16,000 nucleotides of DNA, taken from NCBI GenBank assembly GCA_025201765.1, contig MU623699.1:1-16000 (forward strand), written 5' to 3'. The translations under genes were made by a program, and so were the position numbers. The notes below the pieces were generated by a model. That model saw only the letters and a program-made list of their open reading frames with translations. It searched no databases and was not told the DNA's origin. Positions 1 through 10,479 of this stretch are shown here, in pieces. Source of the DNA: Daldinia sp. FL1419. Taxonomy: Eukaryota; Ascomycota; Sordariomycetes; Xylariales; Hypoxylaceae. Every line of letters begins with the position of its first letter. The stretch's first letter is position 1.

Positions 1-1420
1 TTAAATTTTAATTATAAATATTTATTATTATTAAAATTAATATTAAAAAACTTTTATAATATAAATATAATAATAGCAAATTTTAATATATATTATTTTT
101 TATAAAATAAAAAGAAAAAGATATCTCAATATATTTTTAAAATTTTTAAATTAATAATTTAATAAAATTTTAAATTTATTATAAAAATAAAAATAATAAT
201 TAAATAAATATAAAATTATAAAGATTTAATATTAAATTTAATATAAATAAATAAATTTTTAAAATATTTAAAATTAAAATTTTTTAATTAAAAAAGATTT
301 AATTATATTATTTAATATTTTAATATTATTATATTATGCCCAAATATGATTTGAAATTAGTTTAAATTAGAAGGTTAAATATAAAAATATTTAAATAAAG
401 AATTTATAAAAATGGAAATATGGAATATAAATGTGTTAAAAAGAGTAAATAACCTGAAAAAACTTAATAAGTATATGGAATATTTTGCTAAAAAATTAAA
501 AAAGATTATTTTAATTATAGCCCTATATTGCACCTAACTTATAATACAATTAATATTATAATAAAATAATAAAATATTTTAATTTTATAAAAAAATAAAA
601 AAAATATATAAATAATAAATAAATTAAAAAACATAAAAATATTAAGAAACCTTTAATAAAATTTAAATAATATTAAAAAAAACCATAAATAAAATCAAAA
701 AAAATAATTAAAAATTAACCCTAATAAAAATTTTAAAAAATAATAAAATTTTATAAAAAATAAAAAAATGGATTAAATTATGTAATTAATAACCTATTAA
801 AAAAACACCTTTTAATATTACATTATTAATTTAATAAAAAATTATAAATTATAAGTAAAAAAAAAAAATATAATATTAAAGGAAAAATCTTTCTTAAATC
901 TTATAATTAATTTATTTAATATTCTTAACTTTATCACATAACCAGAAAAATTTTAAGAAAATAAATTTAATATATTTAAAAGAGTAAAATTAAAAAAAAT
1001 AAAAATAATTTTAAAAATAATCAAATTTTAGAAAGTTATTAATAAAAATTTATTATTAATAGGGTTTTTTAAGATATATAAAAAATAATTATTTAAAAGA
1101 TTTATTATAATTATAATATAAAATTTTATATTTGGGTATTATTTAAAAATATTTTATAAAATTATAATAATAATATTATTGAAATCTAGAAAATTTAAGG
1201 AAAAATTTTTTTTTTTAAGCATTTATAGATTAATATTTCTTTTAAGGATTATAAATAAAGTAATTAAAAAAATAATAATAAATTATATTATAAAAATAAT
1301 AAAACAATATCAATTATTATTAGAAGGTTAAATAAGAAATAAATTAATTAAATTTATAAAAATAATTATTAAAATAATAATAAAAATTATATATATTATA
1401 TAATATATTAATATTATAAT
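1..1420. other. AT-rich region without recognisable gene
   Basis: Very AT-rich DNA in which I recognise no protein motif on either strand. Parts, such as 121-300, contain almost no G or C. A short open frame of 41 codons runs on the + strand from 412 to 537 but shows no domain and is close to what chance could give. A relatively G-containing patch at 340-480 on the + strand may be the relic of an older element. The region ends at the (ATTT)n tail of the LINE beginning at 1421, so it is the sequence that the LINE inserted into or beside. Most likely it is older, more completely mutated repeat sequence. Confidence 0.5.
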
Positions 1421-1447
1421 ATTTATTTATTTATTTATTTATTTATT
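1421..1447 (-). repeat. (ATTT)n tail at the 3' end of LINE copy A
   Basis: About six and a half ATTT units on the + strand (AAAT on the element strand) sit directly against the first conserved LINE base. The two related 3' ends near 14777 and 15008 carry TTA/TTTA-type runs at the same place, so short simple repeats replace a poly(A) tail in this family. Simple-repeat tails are common in non-LTR elements. Confidence 0.75.
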
Positions 1448-3100
1448 ACTATCCCAATTTACCTAAAATATATTACAAATATCTGATCCATTTCTTAGTA
1501 TTTATTCTAGGTAAAAATTATATTCCGGAAAAAACCTACCCATCACCTATCTAAACAAACTACATTACCATAACTTTAATTTTACCCTATATTCTTATTA
1601 AAATTTACCTTCTAATAAAAATAATTAAATTTTAATATAAAAAAATAATTTATATATTATAATATTCAAATTTTATAAAATAATATAACAGTAACCCAGG
1701 TATGGAACAATAATAAAATCCAAAATAGCTTCATTATTTTCTTCATAAACAACAAAAGTATTACTACCTCACAAAAAAATTATTTTAGGAAAGAGTTAGG
1801 GTATATACAATTTATATAGAATATAAATATATATAAATAATTTTATATTTCTATAAAAAACTATTACCCATTCTTACTTTTACCACCCTCTTTTTAATAT
1901 CATAATATTATATTTATTTTTTAAAATAGTTTAAAATAATATTGTTAATTTATAACCTTTTTTAATTAACCTTAATCTTTTTTATATATTATATTTATAT
2001 TTTACAATACTATAATATAATATTACTATATTTATTATATTTATAATCTAGTATTACCTCAAAAAACCTATTTTATTTTTATATATATATTATATTAAAT
2101 AAAAAAAAATTTACATATTTATAAATATTTTAATATCTCTTCAATTTCATCCCATTACTAACCTTCCTTAAATATTTTAATTTTTTTATTAAAAATTATT
2201 ATAATATTTTAAATTTAATATAATATTTCAATATTATATTACATTAGAATTATAATCCCAATATAATTATATATTATAAAAATAATTTACTTACTAAAAA
2301 TAAAAAACCACATAAAAAACATAACTACACCTTTCCAATGCAATTCCAAAAATCAATTAATAAAATTTTATTATAATTTTTTTAAAGTTTTTAAACCCTT
2401 AAAAAACTTATTCAAAAATTATCAATAATATTTAACAACTGTTCTTATCATACTCAATCCCTTACTTGCCAAATCCACGACTTTTATACATTCCAATAAT
2501 CTTGGAAGGATTATTTATTTTAGTGTTATTGATGCCATGATTATCCTACAATACAACCCTACTCTATACTTAATCCATTAATGCTTATTAATTGCAATAT
2601 AGGGTTTATGGGGGAATCAACTTTAAAAAAAAATGTATATATATTATTTTATCCCTAACAATCCATATTATTTACATATATTATTATTACAACAATTTTT
2701 TATTTAAGAGGTTTAAATAATATTAAATATTTTACCATTCCCCAATAATAATCCACTACAAATCCTTAATAACTTTCTAGTATATTTAAATTTAAGCCCT
2801 AATAAATATAATCCTTCTTTTAAAAATATACTTACCTTTGTTTAGGATTCTTTAATATATGTAACTAAGGAGAATAAAGAGGAGGATAAGGAAACAAATG
2901 TAAAAAAGGACAATTCTAATGGGTACAGTTCAAAATAGATATAAAACAATCCCAGGTAAATATGGTCCTCCTAAAGAACCCCATTAATATGTTATTATTT
3001 ATATCTTTCCATTTAATTATAAATTTTTTTTACTTAATTCAAAATTTTTGGAAATATTTATATTAGGTAAATTATAATACTATTTTATATATGAATAATT
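1448..3100 (-). other. 3' untranslated region of LINE copy A
   Basis: This lies between the likely end of ORF2 and the tail. Positions 1448-2440 are shared, almost without indels, with LINE copy C at 15008-16000; where I aligned them (around 1680-1720 against 15240-15280) the differences are all transitions. The first 100 bases hold a hairpin-forming block that is better preserved in copies B and C. Two patches, about 2440-2640 and 2840-2990, keep noticeably more G and C than their surroundings. I find no reading frame here. At about 1.65 kb it is long for a LINE 3' UTR and could contain an unrecognised insertion. Confidence 0.6.
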
Positions 3101-3239
3101 AAACTTATTTAAAAAATTAATAAACCACTAATAAGGCTTTATTAGGATTAAATAACACTTTTTTATAATTTATATTAATTAAAAAAGTTTTTAAGGTTAA
3201 ATTTTATTTAAGATAGGTCCATACCAAAATATATTCAAA

Positions 3240-3287
3240 ACATTTAAAAATTATATACCATACTATTTCCTTTTCACCACATCTACA
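3240..3287 (-). other. LINE ORF2 C-terminal zinc-knuckle motif
   Basis: The translation reads CRCGEKEIVWYIIFKC. The family pattern is C-x-C-G, about eight residues, H, four residues, C. Here the His position reads Tyr (CAT to TAT, a C-to-T change) while all three Cys survive. This motif sits at the end of Tad1-type LINE ORF2 and is one of the best-preserved islands of the element. Confidence 0.85.
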
Positions 3288-4277
3288 TTTAGGGGTATTT
3301 ATTCCAAAAACCTTTTTATTAAATAAAAAGATTTTTAATTTTATTTTCTTAATACATATCTATAATAACACTAACATTTTATATTTCCACAAATTAAAAT
3401 ATTAATTATTAATCTTTATATTAAGAAATAATAATTAAATTATTAATATAATAATATTTTTTTTATATTATTCTTATCTTTCTGTTTAATAATTTAAAAA
3501 AATTTCTTCAAAATATTAATATCCTTTCTATTCAACACTCTAATTAACCCTAATTTTTATAATATATATATCTAATACTTAAATGATAGCAGGGAGACCT
3601 TGCCTTCTCTTAGGCCTCTAAAATTCTACCTATTTTTGAATTTTCTGTCCTATTTCTTAAATTTTAAAATTGAAATTTTTATTACTTATATAGAATTTAA
3701 CCATTATTATTATTATATTTAAATAAAAATATATTAGGGGGTAACCCAATTCTATCTCCAATTATAATATTTCTATCACCTTATATATACTATTAATTTC
3801 TTATAGATAGGTTAATTAAATAGTACCTAATTTTTTAATAATATCTTTTACCTTATAATTTTAACTTAAAATATACCACACCACTATTCCATATATTATT
3901 ACACTTCATATTATTTTTATATAAATCTCTTTTATTTAGGCCATATTACAACCCCATATTAATATCATTAGTTTAAAGAAAATATACCACTACTTTTTTA
4001 TTTTTATTTTAATTATTTTTAAATATTTATTCCATTTAAATTTTTTATTTAACTATATTCTAAAGAATTTAATACTTTCTTTAAATTTAATAATTATATT
4101 ATTTAATTTAATTTTTATAATTAATATTTAATGGGTCTTTATAAAATGTATAAGTTTATTTTTTTATGTTATAAAGGTTATGTTATATTTCTGTATCCAA
4201 TCTAGGCATATTTTATACATTTATTCTAATTTAACATAATTTTTAACTATAAAATATCTTGTTATTAATATATTTAT

Positions 4278-4391
4278 ATTATTTATAAAATTAATTATTA
4301 AAATACCTTCTTAATCCAATTTTTTATATAAGGTAATTATATAAATAATAAATAAAATAGGTAATAATAGAAAATTTTACAGGATACTTAT
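4278..4391 (-). other. LINE reverse transcriptase core (motifs B and C)
   Basis: Motif C reads FINNINIL, the expected product of F-[A/V]-D-D after G-to-A change of both Asp codons and of the Val codon. About 33 codons upstream in the same frame, ISIL*NFLLLPILFIIYI matches the GIPQGSPxSPxLF motif with Q turned to stop, GG codons to AA and Pro to Leu. Downstream, in frame, comes CLDWIQKYNITF then KLIHF, the usual segment after the catalytic box of LINE RTs. Loss of both catalytic Asp residues rules out activity. Confidence 0.88.
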
Positions 4392-5750
4392 AATAAAAAA
4401 ATAAATTTCACTTTTTTTACCATCAAGGATTAATTGCATTTTTTATTTTTTTATAAAATTATTTATTTAATTTATTATTTATATTAAATACCCTTTCTAA
4501 TATAACATATATATAAACCTTTATGATATAATATTATTAAAAATACCCAAAATATCTAATTATAAGAATAATACTATAATACCAACACATTATACAACAT
4601 ATATAACCTCTATTACCATTTTAATAATTATTTTTATAAATTTAATTAATTTATTCTCCATTTAACCTTTTAAAAATAACTAACGTTATTTTACCACCTT
4701 CACAATATAATTTATTATTATTTTTTTAATTATTTTACTTATAATCCTTAAAAAGAATATTAATCTATAAATGCCTAAAAAGTTCTTTTCTTTTTTAAAT
4801 TTTCTAAATTTTAATAATATTATTATTATAACTTTATAAAATACCTTTAAATAATATTTAAACATAAAATTCTATATTATAATTATAATAAATATTTTAA
4901 ATAATTATTTTTTATACACTTTAAAAAACCCTATTAATAATAAATTTTTACCAGCAACTTTCCATAATTTAATTATTTTTAAAACTATTTTTATCTCTTC
5001 CAATTTTACTCCTTTAAATATATTAAATTTATTTTCCTAAAATCTTTCCAACCATATAATAGGATTAAAAATATTTAATAAATTAATTACAAAATTTAAA
5101 AAAAATTTTTCTCTTAACACCCTACTTTTTTCCTTTTTATTTACAATTCATAATTCTTTATTAAATTAATAATATAATATTAAAAAACTTTCTTCTTTAA
5201 CAAATTATTAATTATACAATTTAACCCATCTTTCTATTTTCTATAAAACTTTATTATCTCCTAAAACTTTTACTAAAACTAATTTTTAACTATTTCTTTT
5301 AATTTTATTTATAATTTTTTTTAATATTATTTAAATTTTACCAAAAACTTTTTAATATCTTTATATTCTTTAATTCATCCATTATTTACGCATTTCTTTT
5401 ACCTTTTTACAAAATATTTTAATTTTATTATTTTACTATAACATTAATTGCACCACAAATCAGGCACAATGCAAAACTACAACCAAAATAATCTTTTTCA
5501 ATTTTTTAATAAAATAATTCATATATTTATTAAATTTTTTAAAATTACTTACTTTTTTTAATACATTTATATTCTATACTTCCACTTTTGCAAACCTTTT
5601 ATCCAAATATTTCCACATTTAACCTTTAAATCTAAATTAATTTTAAATTAAATCCAAATATAATATAATAATATTAAAATATTAAACAATATAATTAAAT
5701 CTTTTTTAATTAAAAGGTTTCAATCTTAAACATTTAAATCTTTTATTTAT

Positions 5751-6017
5751 CCACATTAAATCCAATATTAAATCTTTATGATCCTATGCTTGCCTAATTA
5801 TTGTACTTATTTCTATAACAAATTTAAAATTTTAATAGATTATTAGTTTAAAGACCTTAAAAACATATTGGAACATCCTTTCTTCTTTATTCCATAAAGA
5901 ATAATATATATTAAAATTTCTTATTACCATATTTATACCATAAAAATTCTTTAATATTAATTCCAATAACAACAAATACTTATAATTAAAATCTAATTTT
6001 ATATATATTAACCACAT
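5751..6017 (-). pseudogene. LINE APE-type endonuclease remnant
   Basis: A 61-codon uninterrupted minus-strand stretch (5832-6017) contains VIRNFNIYYSLWN, the recognisable remnant of the APE endonuclease motif GDFNxHHxxW: Gly became Arg, Asp became Asn and both His became Tyr, all by transitions. It is followed in the same frame, after one stop, by LILDLMWINKRF (5736-5768), which resembles the TxDLxW block that lies downstream of GDFN in these endonucleases. In life the domain nicks genomic DNA to prime reverse transcription. The Met at 6017 is internal to the domain and is not a real start. Confidence 0.85.
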
Positions 6018-6699
6018 AATAAAAGTATTAAACCTTATCTAAATTAATATTACAACTTAATTATAATTTATTTCTTTCTTCTAATTTTTTAAATTAATTT
6101 TTTTATATATATAAATTATAACTTAATTTATATTATATTATATTAACTTATAATTACTAAATTAAAAACAATCTAATCTTCCATTATTAAAATAAAATTC
6201 TTAAATAATTATAATGTTTAATATCTTTTCATTTTTAAAAATTTAAAATATAATTTAACAATCTTCTTTTATATTTTAATATATTATAATAATTATATAA
6301 TCTTATATATAATTTATATAATATTTTTAAAAGGTTTATTACTTTTTTCAAAATAATCCTAATTAAAAACCACTGTTGTAATAAGATCTTCCCAATAAAA
6401 AAAATTTTAAATTAAAAGAATATTATTATTAAATTTTACTTTTAAATAAATTTTCATATAAGATCTACCTCTCGTCCTTATTTTCAGCTTGGAAATGTTA
6501 TTTATTATAATAATTATTTTAGAAAAACTTAAAACATTTTTGTTCCAGGAACTCTACATTCTTTCCTTATTAAAGGCATAACCTCTCATCTTCTTTAAAA
6601 CTACTAATATAAAACTATTATATATAATGCCATATATATTAAAAATATAATTAATATTATTTTTTTCTTTAAATTACTTTAACTTATATACATATATTT

Positions 6700-7796
6700 C
6701 TTTTATTGTATTTTTTTATTTAATTATTTTTAAGTACTTTAGGTTTTATATCTTATATGCCCCACCACAATTCCAATATTTCTTTGGTATTTTGCACGTT
6801 AAATTACCCCTTTCATAAACAAAATTTACATATTTATTGCACTTAAATTACTCTTTATAATATTTTGCAACATATTTAAAATAATAATATTTAAAATATT
6901 ATGTTATTTTTATGTCTTTTATAAATAGTTTGTAAGGGTAAAATTCAATTTTCTATAATAGCCTATTAATGCAAAACCAACGGACCATATCCAATCTGTT
7001 AACCTTTACAATTAAAGTAACAAATTTAATTTTTAAATATTTTTTAAATATAAGGTTAATTTTAAAGATTTTAATTTTATTTTCCTTTAAAAAAACCTTT
7101 ATTAAACCCTATAAATTAATATAAACATCTTTTAAATTAATTATTTTTAAACTTTTAACTATCACTATAAAAACCTTACTCACTCCAATTACTTTTTAAT
7201 TAAATACCTTTTTAATTTAATTTTAATTCTTTTTATATTATTTAATTTCAGATTAAAATGTTATTATAATATTATTACTATAAAATTAACATGTTATTAT
7301 AATTTTATCTTTACTAATTACATTATTAATAACTTATACAATTTCTTTGGAATTTCTCTTTAATATTTCCTATAATTCTACTATTATTTTAACTGTAATT
7401 TTACATTAAAAATAAATTAATATTACAATAATAAAAATCTAAAATTTAATTGCATTTTTAATAACTACAACTTAAAACTATTCTTATAATTTTCCAATAT
7501 TATTTATTAATTTTAATTTTTTATTTATTATTTTTTTAATTAATTCTTTTATTTTATTTAATTTAAAAATATTATTTCATTATTACTTTTATTTTATAAA
7601 TATTATAATATTAATATATATCTTTTATATATTTACTATCTTTTTAATCTTTACCTTTATTTCCTTTATTAAATTATTAATTTCAAATCTAACCATTTCT
7701 ATTAATCTATTAATTAATATTATAATTATATCTATTTTATTAAATTCAATTTTTATTTTTATTTTATTTTTCTTCTTCTTTATAATAATAATTTCT
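6700..7796 (-). pseudogene. LINE ORF1 (gag-like nucleic-acid-binding protein), RIP-inactivated
   Basis: ORF1 proteins of Tad1-type LINEs bind the element RNA. The decisive evidence is the set of three tandem CCHC knuckles at 6734-6898. Upstream in the same frame are VNRLDMVRWFCINRL (around 6956-7003) and a mostly open, charged stretch starting MVRFEINNLIKEIKVKIKK (7694-7696 downward), consistent with an N-terminal coiled coil. The frame differs from that of ORF2, as expected for two separate ORFs. The start codon is uncertain. Numerous stops and Cys/His losses make it non-functional. It may extend somewhat below 6700, because the same frame still gives charged peptide near 6589. Confidence 0.75.
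6734..6898 (-). other. Three decayed CCHC zinc knuckles of LINE ORF1
   Basis: Knuckle 1 (6857-6898) reads YFKYYYFKYVAKYY: the spacing is exactly CX2CX4HX4C with all four ligands turned into Tyr, by TGY to TAY and CAY to TAY. Knuckle 2 starts at 6841 with CNKYVNFVYERGN. Knuckle 3 (6734-6778) reads YWNCGGAYKI*NLKY, spacing CX2CX3HX6C. The three lie in one frame with short linkers. The concerted conversion of ligands to Tyr is direct evidence of transition-only decay. Confidence 0.85.
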
Positions 7797-7915
7797 AAGG
7801 CAGGCTCGTTCAGGCTACAAACCTAACCATCCACTATCCATACATCACCCCTTTTATCTCTTTTCAACAACATCACCATCACATATGCAATACAATACCT
7901 TTCCAACACTTATTT
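7797..7915 (-). other. G+C-richer leader segment of LINE copy A
   Basis: This 119-base patch keeps far more G and C than its surroundings, especially C on the + strand, and lies immediately upstream of the recognisable ORF1. It may be the LINE 5' UTR with its internal promoter, or the ORF1 N-terminus. I see no clear coding motif. Its boundaries are sharp: simple AT-rich sequence begins on both sides. Confidence 0.4.
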
Positions 7916-8120
7916 CAATATTAAATTTCTAATAAATTAAATTATTTAATTTTTTATAAAGATTTTATAAAAAGATAATTAAAAAATCAAAAAATCTCCT
8001 TTATATCAATATTATAATATTATTTTTATAATTAAATATTTTAAATATTTTTAATAATATTATATTATAAAGATTTATATATATATTATATTAAAAAAGA
8101 TATTTAATATAAATAATAAA
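7916..8120. other. AT-rich spacer between LINE leader and copia element
   Basis: About 200 bases of low-complexity AT with no motif seen. This is either the outermost 5' end of LINE copy A or older flanking DNA. The copia element inserted immediately to its right, at TTAAA. Confidence 0.4.
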
Positions 8121-8125
8121 TTAAA
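8121..8125. repeat. Target site duplication TTAAA, left copy
   Basis: These five bases immediately before the left LTR are identical to the five bases after the right LTR (14117-14121). Integrases of Ty1/copia elements duplicate 5 bp, so the match confirms both LTR boundaries and a single insertion event. Confidence 0.85.
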
Positions 8126-8301
8126 TGAAAGAATTATTGGATTGCGATATGTTGTTATATTTGGTAAGTAAGTAGAGTTATTTAAAAATTAAGAAATTTA
8201 TAGATTAACCCATTCTAAATAGGGACTTAGATTTAACCCTAATACGTACTCTAATTATATAATAAGTTAGGTAGGTGTTATAAAATTCCTTTTTATTAAT
8301 A
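8126..8301 (-). repeat. Copia 3' LTR (left copy)
   Basis: The 176 bases align without gaps to 13941-14116. I count 41 differing positions, every one a transition (G/A or C/T). The left copy keeps more G in its first 60 bases on the + strand, where the right copy reads A. It is the 3' LTR because the coding strand is minus. The central block with CGTACTCTAAT is identical in both copies. Confidence 0.95.
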
Positions 8302-8310
8302 CATTTTTAT
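8302..8310 (-). promoter_or_regulatory. Possible polypurine tract next to the 3' LTR
   Basis: On the element strand this reads ATAAAAATG and directly abuts the 3' LTR, the place where a polypurine tract primes plus-strand synthesis. In such AT-rich DNA an A-run means little, so this is mainly positional inference. Confidence 0.3.
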
Positions 8311-8529
8311 AAAAATATTATATTAAAATTATCACTAATCCTTTAGTTTTAATAATTTTATAAATTTGTGGTATTTATTTTTCTTAAATGATTTTATAAA
8401 ATTATTTATAAAATTCTTTTTTTTTAATATATATTTTAATATAATATTATTATTATTTATTTTTTACTTAATATAATAATATTCTTTTTAAATATATTTT
8501 TTTTAACAATTTATTATTAATTCTTTAGC

Positions 8530-8690
8530 TTAGGTTATTGTTACTATATTATTATATAATATTGTAATAGATTTTGGTAATATAAATCCTAATTTTTCAA
8601 AAAAGTTCTGTATTTATGCAATATTAATTGTTACATTACCTAAGGTAATATACTTAGCTTTACTGGAGCTTCTTACTATAATAAGTTAAA
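8530..8690 (-). other. Copia RNase H domain remnant
   Basis: The translation contains SSSKAKYITLGN (8635-8670), then IA*IQNFFEKLGF, then ILYNNIVTIT. This matches the copia RNase H block in which SSTEAEY, W(I/L)xxLLxELG and DNxxAI occur in this order and spacing. Here the Glu codons read Lys, the Trp codon is a stop, and the Asp reads Tyr or Asn. It is the last recognisable domain before the 3' LTR, as expected. Confidence 0.88.
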
Positions 8691-8943
8691 GTTTAACATG
8701 TTAGAATATTGGTAACCCAATTATAAAAAATATATATCCTGTAATTAATTTTCTTATAATAAGATTAAAAGTGTAATTTATATTTATAGTATTATATAAC
8801 CTTAATAAATTATATATATAATATGGATGATTATTATTTAATTTATAATAATATATATTTTGTTTCATTATATCTTTTAAATATCTTATTATTTGTTTAA
8901 TGTTAATTAAATAAGTTTCTATAAGATTATATATAAAATAAAC

Positions 8944-9150
8944 TTATGTAAATATTATAAAGTTGATATTAAATTTTGTAATATATATTGGAAAATTTGT
9001 TTTTCCAATAAGAAAGGCATATTTAAAGATTTTATTTATATTAGCAACATTTTCTAAACTATATACTTGAATAACTTTTTTTCTTTTAGGATTAAACAAT
9101 ATTGATACTGTTTTCCCTTCTTCTAGTCCGATGCTCTTCAATACTTTCAT
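8944..9150 (-). pseudogene. Copia RT C-terminal / connection fragment, still open for 68 codons
   Basis: An uninterrupted piece of the gag-pol frame, in phase with the RT and RNase H motifs, that happens to escape stops. It includes VLKSIGLEEGKTVSI, equivalent to the segment after RT motif E in copia elements, and LIGKTNFPIYITKFNINF, the remnant of the conserved IGxLxFLxxxTRPDIxFA block between RT and RNase H (P and D changed to F and N). The Met is internal to the polyprotein and the fragment is not a gene on its own. Confidence 0.8.
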
Positions 9151-9255
9151 AACATATCATTCTTAATTAAAGCAGACATTTCCTATAGGAAAAGAACATA
9201 CAATTTTAATTCCAAAGAACTAATCTATAATTTTTAAATTTGTAATAGGTATATT

Positions 9256-9640
9256 TTCTTTGATATTTATCGCTAACATTAAGAAACGTTCAATATTTAA
9301 TCCATAAAACAAAAAATTATTTATATATAAGATTATTATATTTTTTATATTTTTATTTATGTATATTATATTATTTAATATTAATGATATATATCTTTTT
9401 TTAATTAATAATATATATATATATCTCTATTATACCATATTAGTTTATTTTAAACCATATAAGAGATTCATAAGCTTGATAATCTTATTAAATGCATATT
9501 TATATTTGTTTATTTTGTTTGGGAATATTTTGAAATATTTTTTTAAGAATGGGAAGAGTTTTATGAAAATATTTTTTATTAAATTGCCATTTAGGTATAT
9601 AATTATAAAATTAATTTAAATAGTGTGTTAGTTATTAAAA
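9256..9640 (-). other. Copia reverse transcriptase core
   Basis: In frame I read YLNGNLIKNIFIKLFP (9550-9597), matching the AFLNGxLxExIYMxxP block. Then comes LLYGLK*TNMV** (from 9465), matching LYGLKQAxRxWY with Gln and Trp turned to stops. Then IILYINNFLFYG with YINN at 9316-9327, the YVDD box after transitions, and D*FFGIKI, matching FLGxEI. Both catalytic Asp residues of YVDD are lost, so the enzyme is dead. Confidence 0.9.
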
Positions 9641-10479
9641 ATTATAAATGCCATTAATATTTATTATAATGTTATGTAAGTGGTTGTGGTAATTATTTTA
9701 TTATAATTAATGTTTTTTTGTTATGTAAATTTTTATGTGTAAATATGTACCTTATATTTATTTAGTAGGTTTATTGATAAGAATTTTTTCTTTAATATTT
9801 ATTTATTATTTATTAAATATTTGTAGGTGGTATTTTGCGGTTTCCTGAAGTTGAACATTTTGTGTTTAAGGTTTTTTCAAATTTCTTTAAAGATTGTTTT
9901 AAATTATAAATTTTAATTATTATTAATTATGGTTTTTTTAATTATTGGGTTATTTCTGCTAATTTAAAATACCTTATCTTATATAATTATGTTAATAAAA
10001 TATTTTTATATAAAATTATCCTTTTTAATTTGTTTAAACTCTTTAAGAAATATTTTAGTATAAATGAAAGCATTTGTAATATCCTTTTAAATGGTGTTTA
10101 AATGTAATAATAAAAAGTTATTAAATGTGTTCTTTTAGTTTATAGTAATTGTAAAAGTGTTATTAATTTTATTTAAAATTTAATAAATATATAAATCTGG
10201 GATGATTTTCTTGGGTTAACTTCTCTTTTTCTTAATTTAATTTATTTTTTTATTAGTAATATCTTTATTTATAATATTATTATTAACGTTTTGTATATCA
10301 ACTTTAAGAGTTTTGATTGTTTTTCTATGATGGAAATGCTTTTATATATGTTTAAGAAGTAACTTAACAATGTTTTTCGGGTTTGGAATGTTATTATTAT
10401 TTCTAAAATATTTATAGAAGATAATATATAATATTGTTAAAAATTTGTTTTTTTTTAAGAGTTATATAATATAATTGTG

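Larger units (their letters stand above)
3100..6400 (-). pseudogene. LINE ORF2: endonuclease / reverse transcriptase / C-terminal zinc motif, RIP-inactivated
   Basis: This is the retrotransposition enzyme of the LINE. All landmarks lie in the same minus-strand frame: endonuclease motif RNFNIYYSLW (5892-5921), LDLMW (5751-5765), RT motif B remnant ISIL*NFLLLPILFIIYI (4338-4391), the FINN box (4278-4289), and CRCGEKEIVWYIIFKC (3240-3287). Spacing from the endonuclease to the RT and then to the zinc motif fits Tad1-clade ORF2 proteins. Upstream of the zinc motif, KIKLKIFLFNKKV resembles the segment before it in family members, and downstream LFNPNKALLVVY resembles the usual C-terminus. An RNase H domain would be expected between 3300 and 3900, but I could not place its catalytic residues. 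Many in-frame stops come from Q and W codons. The exact start is uncertain, since no intact initiation codon can be chosen. Confidence 0.85.
1421..7915 (-). mobile_element. Tad1-like non-LTR retrotransposon (LINE), inactivated, copy A
   Basis: Near full-length LINE of about 6.5 kb read on the minus strand. In element order I see a G+C-richer leader, ORF1 with three CCHC knuckles, ORF2 with an APE-type endonuclease, a reverse transcriptase, and a C-terminal CX1CG...H...C motif typical of Tad1-clade LINEs, then a long 3' UTR and a simple-repeat tail. Such elements copy RNA into DNA at a nick made by their own endonuclease. The 3' end, at low coordinates, is well supported because 1448-2440 aligns base for base with a second copy at about 15008-16000. 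The 5' end is uncertain: 7915 is where the G+C-richer leader stops, but the element could reach 8120. Every catalytic motif found carries transition mutations and many in-frame stops, so the copy is dead. Confidence 0.88.

Noticed and set aside
412..537. 41-codon + strand open frame starting MEIWNINVLKRV
   Set aside because: Too short, no family resemblance, no promoter or ribosomal context that can be judged, and surrounded by decayed repeat DNA.
5445..5490. Minus-strand LHCA*F resembling the endonuclease NLHHxxW motif
   Set aside because: The true GDFN remnant is found in the same ORF2 frame at 5892-5921 with better spacing; this match needs changes that are not transitions.
8660..8690. 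+ strand peptide FTGASYYNK resembling a protease TGAS motif
   Set aside because: The minus strand at the same place gives the copia RNase H block in frame with the other gag-pol motifs; the + strand match is chance.
9359..9619. 86-codon + strand open frame rich in Ile, Leu, Phe and Tyr that looks like a membrane protein
   Set aside because: It lies exactly opposite the copia reverse transcriptase (YLNG, LYGLK and YINN motifs on the minus strand). The hydrophobic composition is what A/T-rich codons give.
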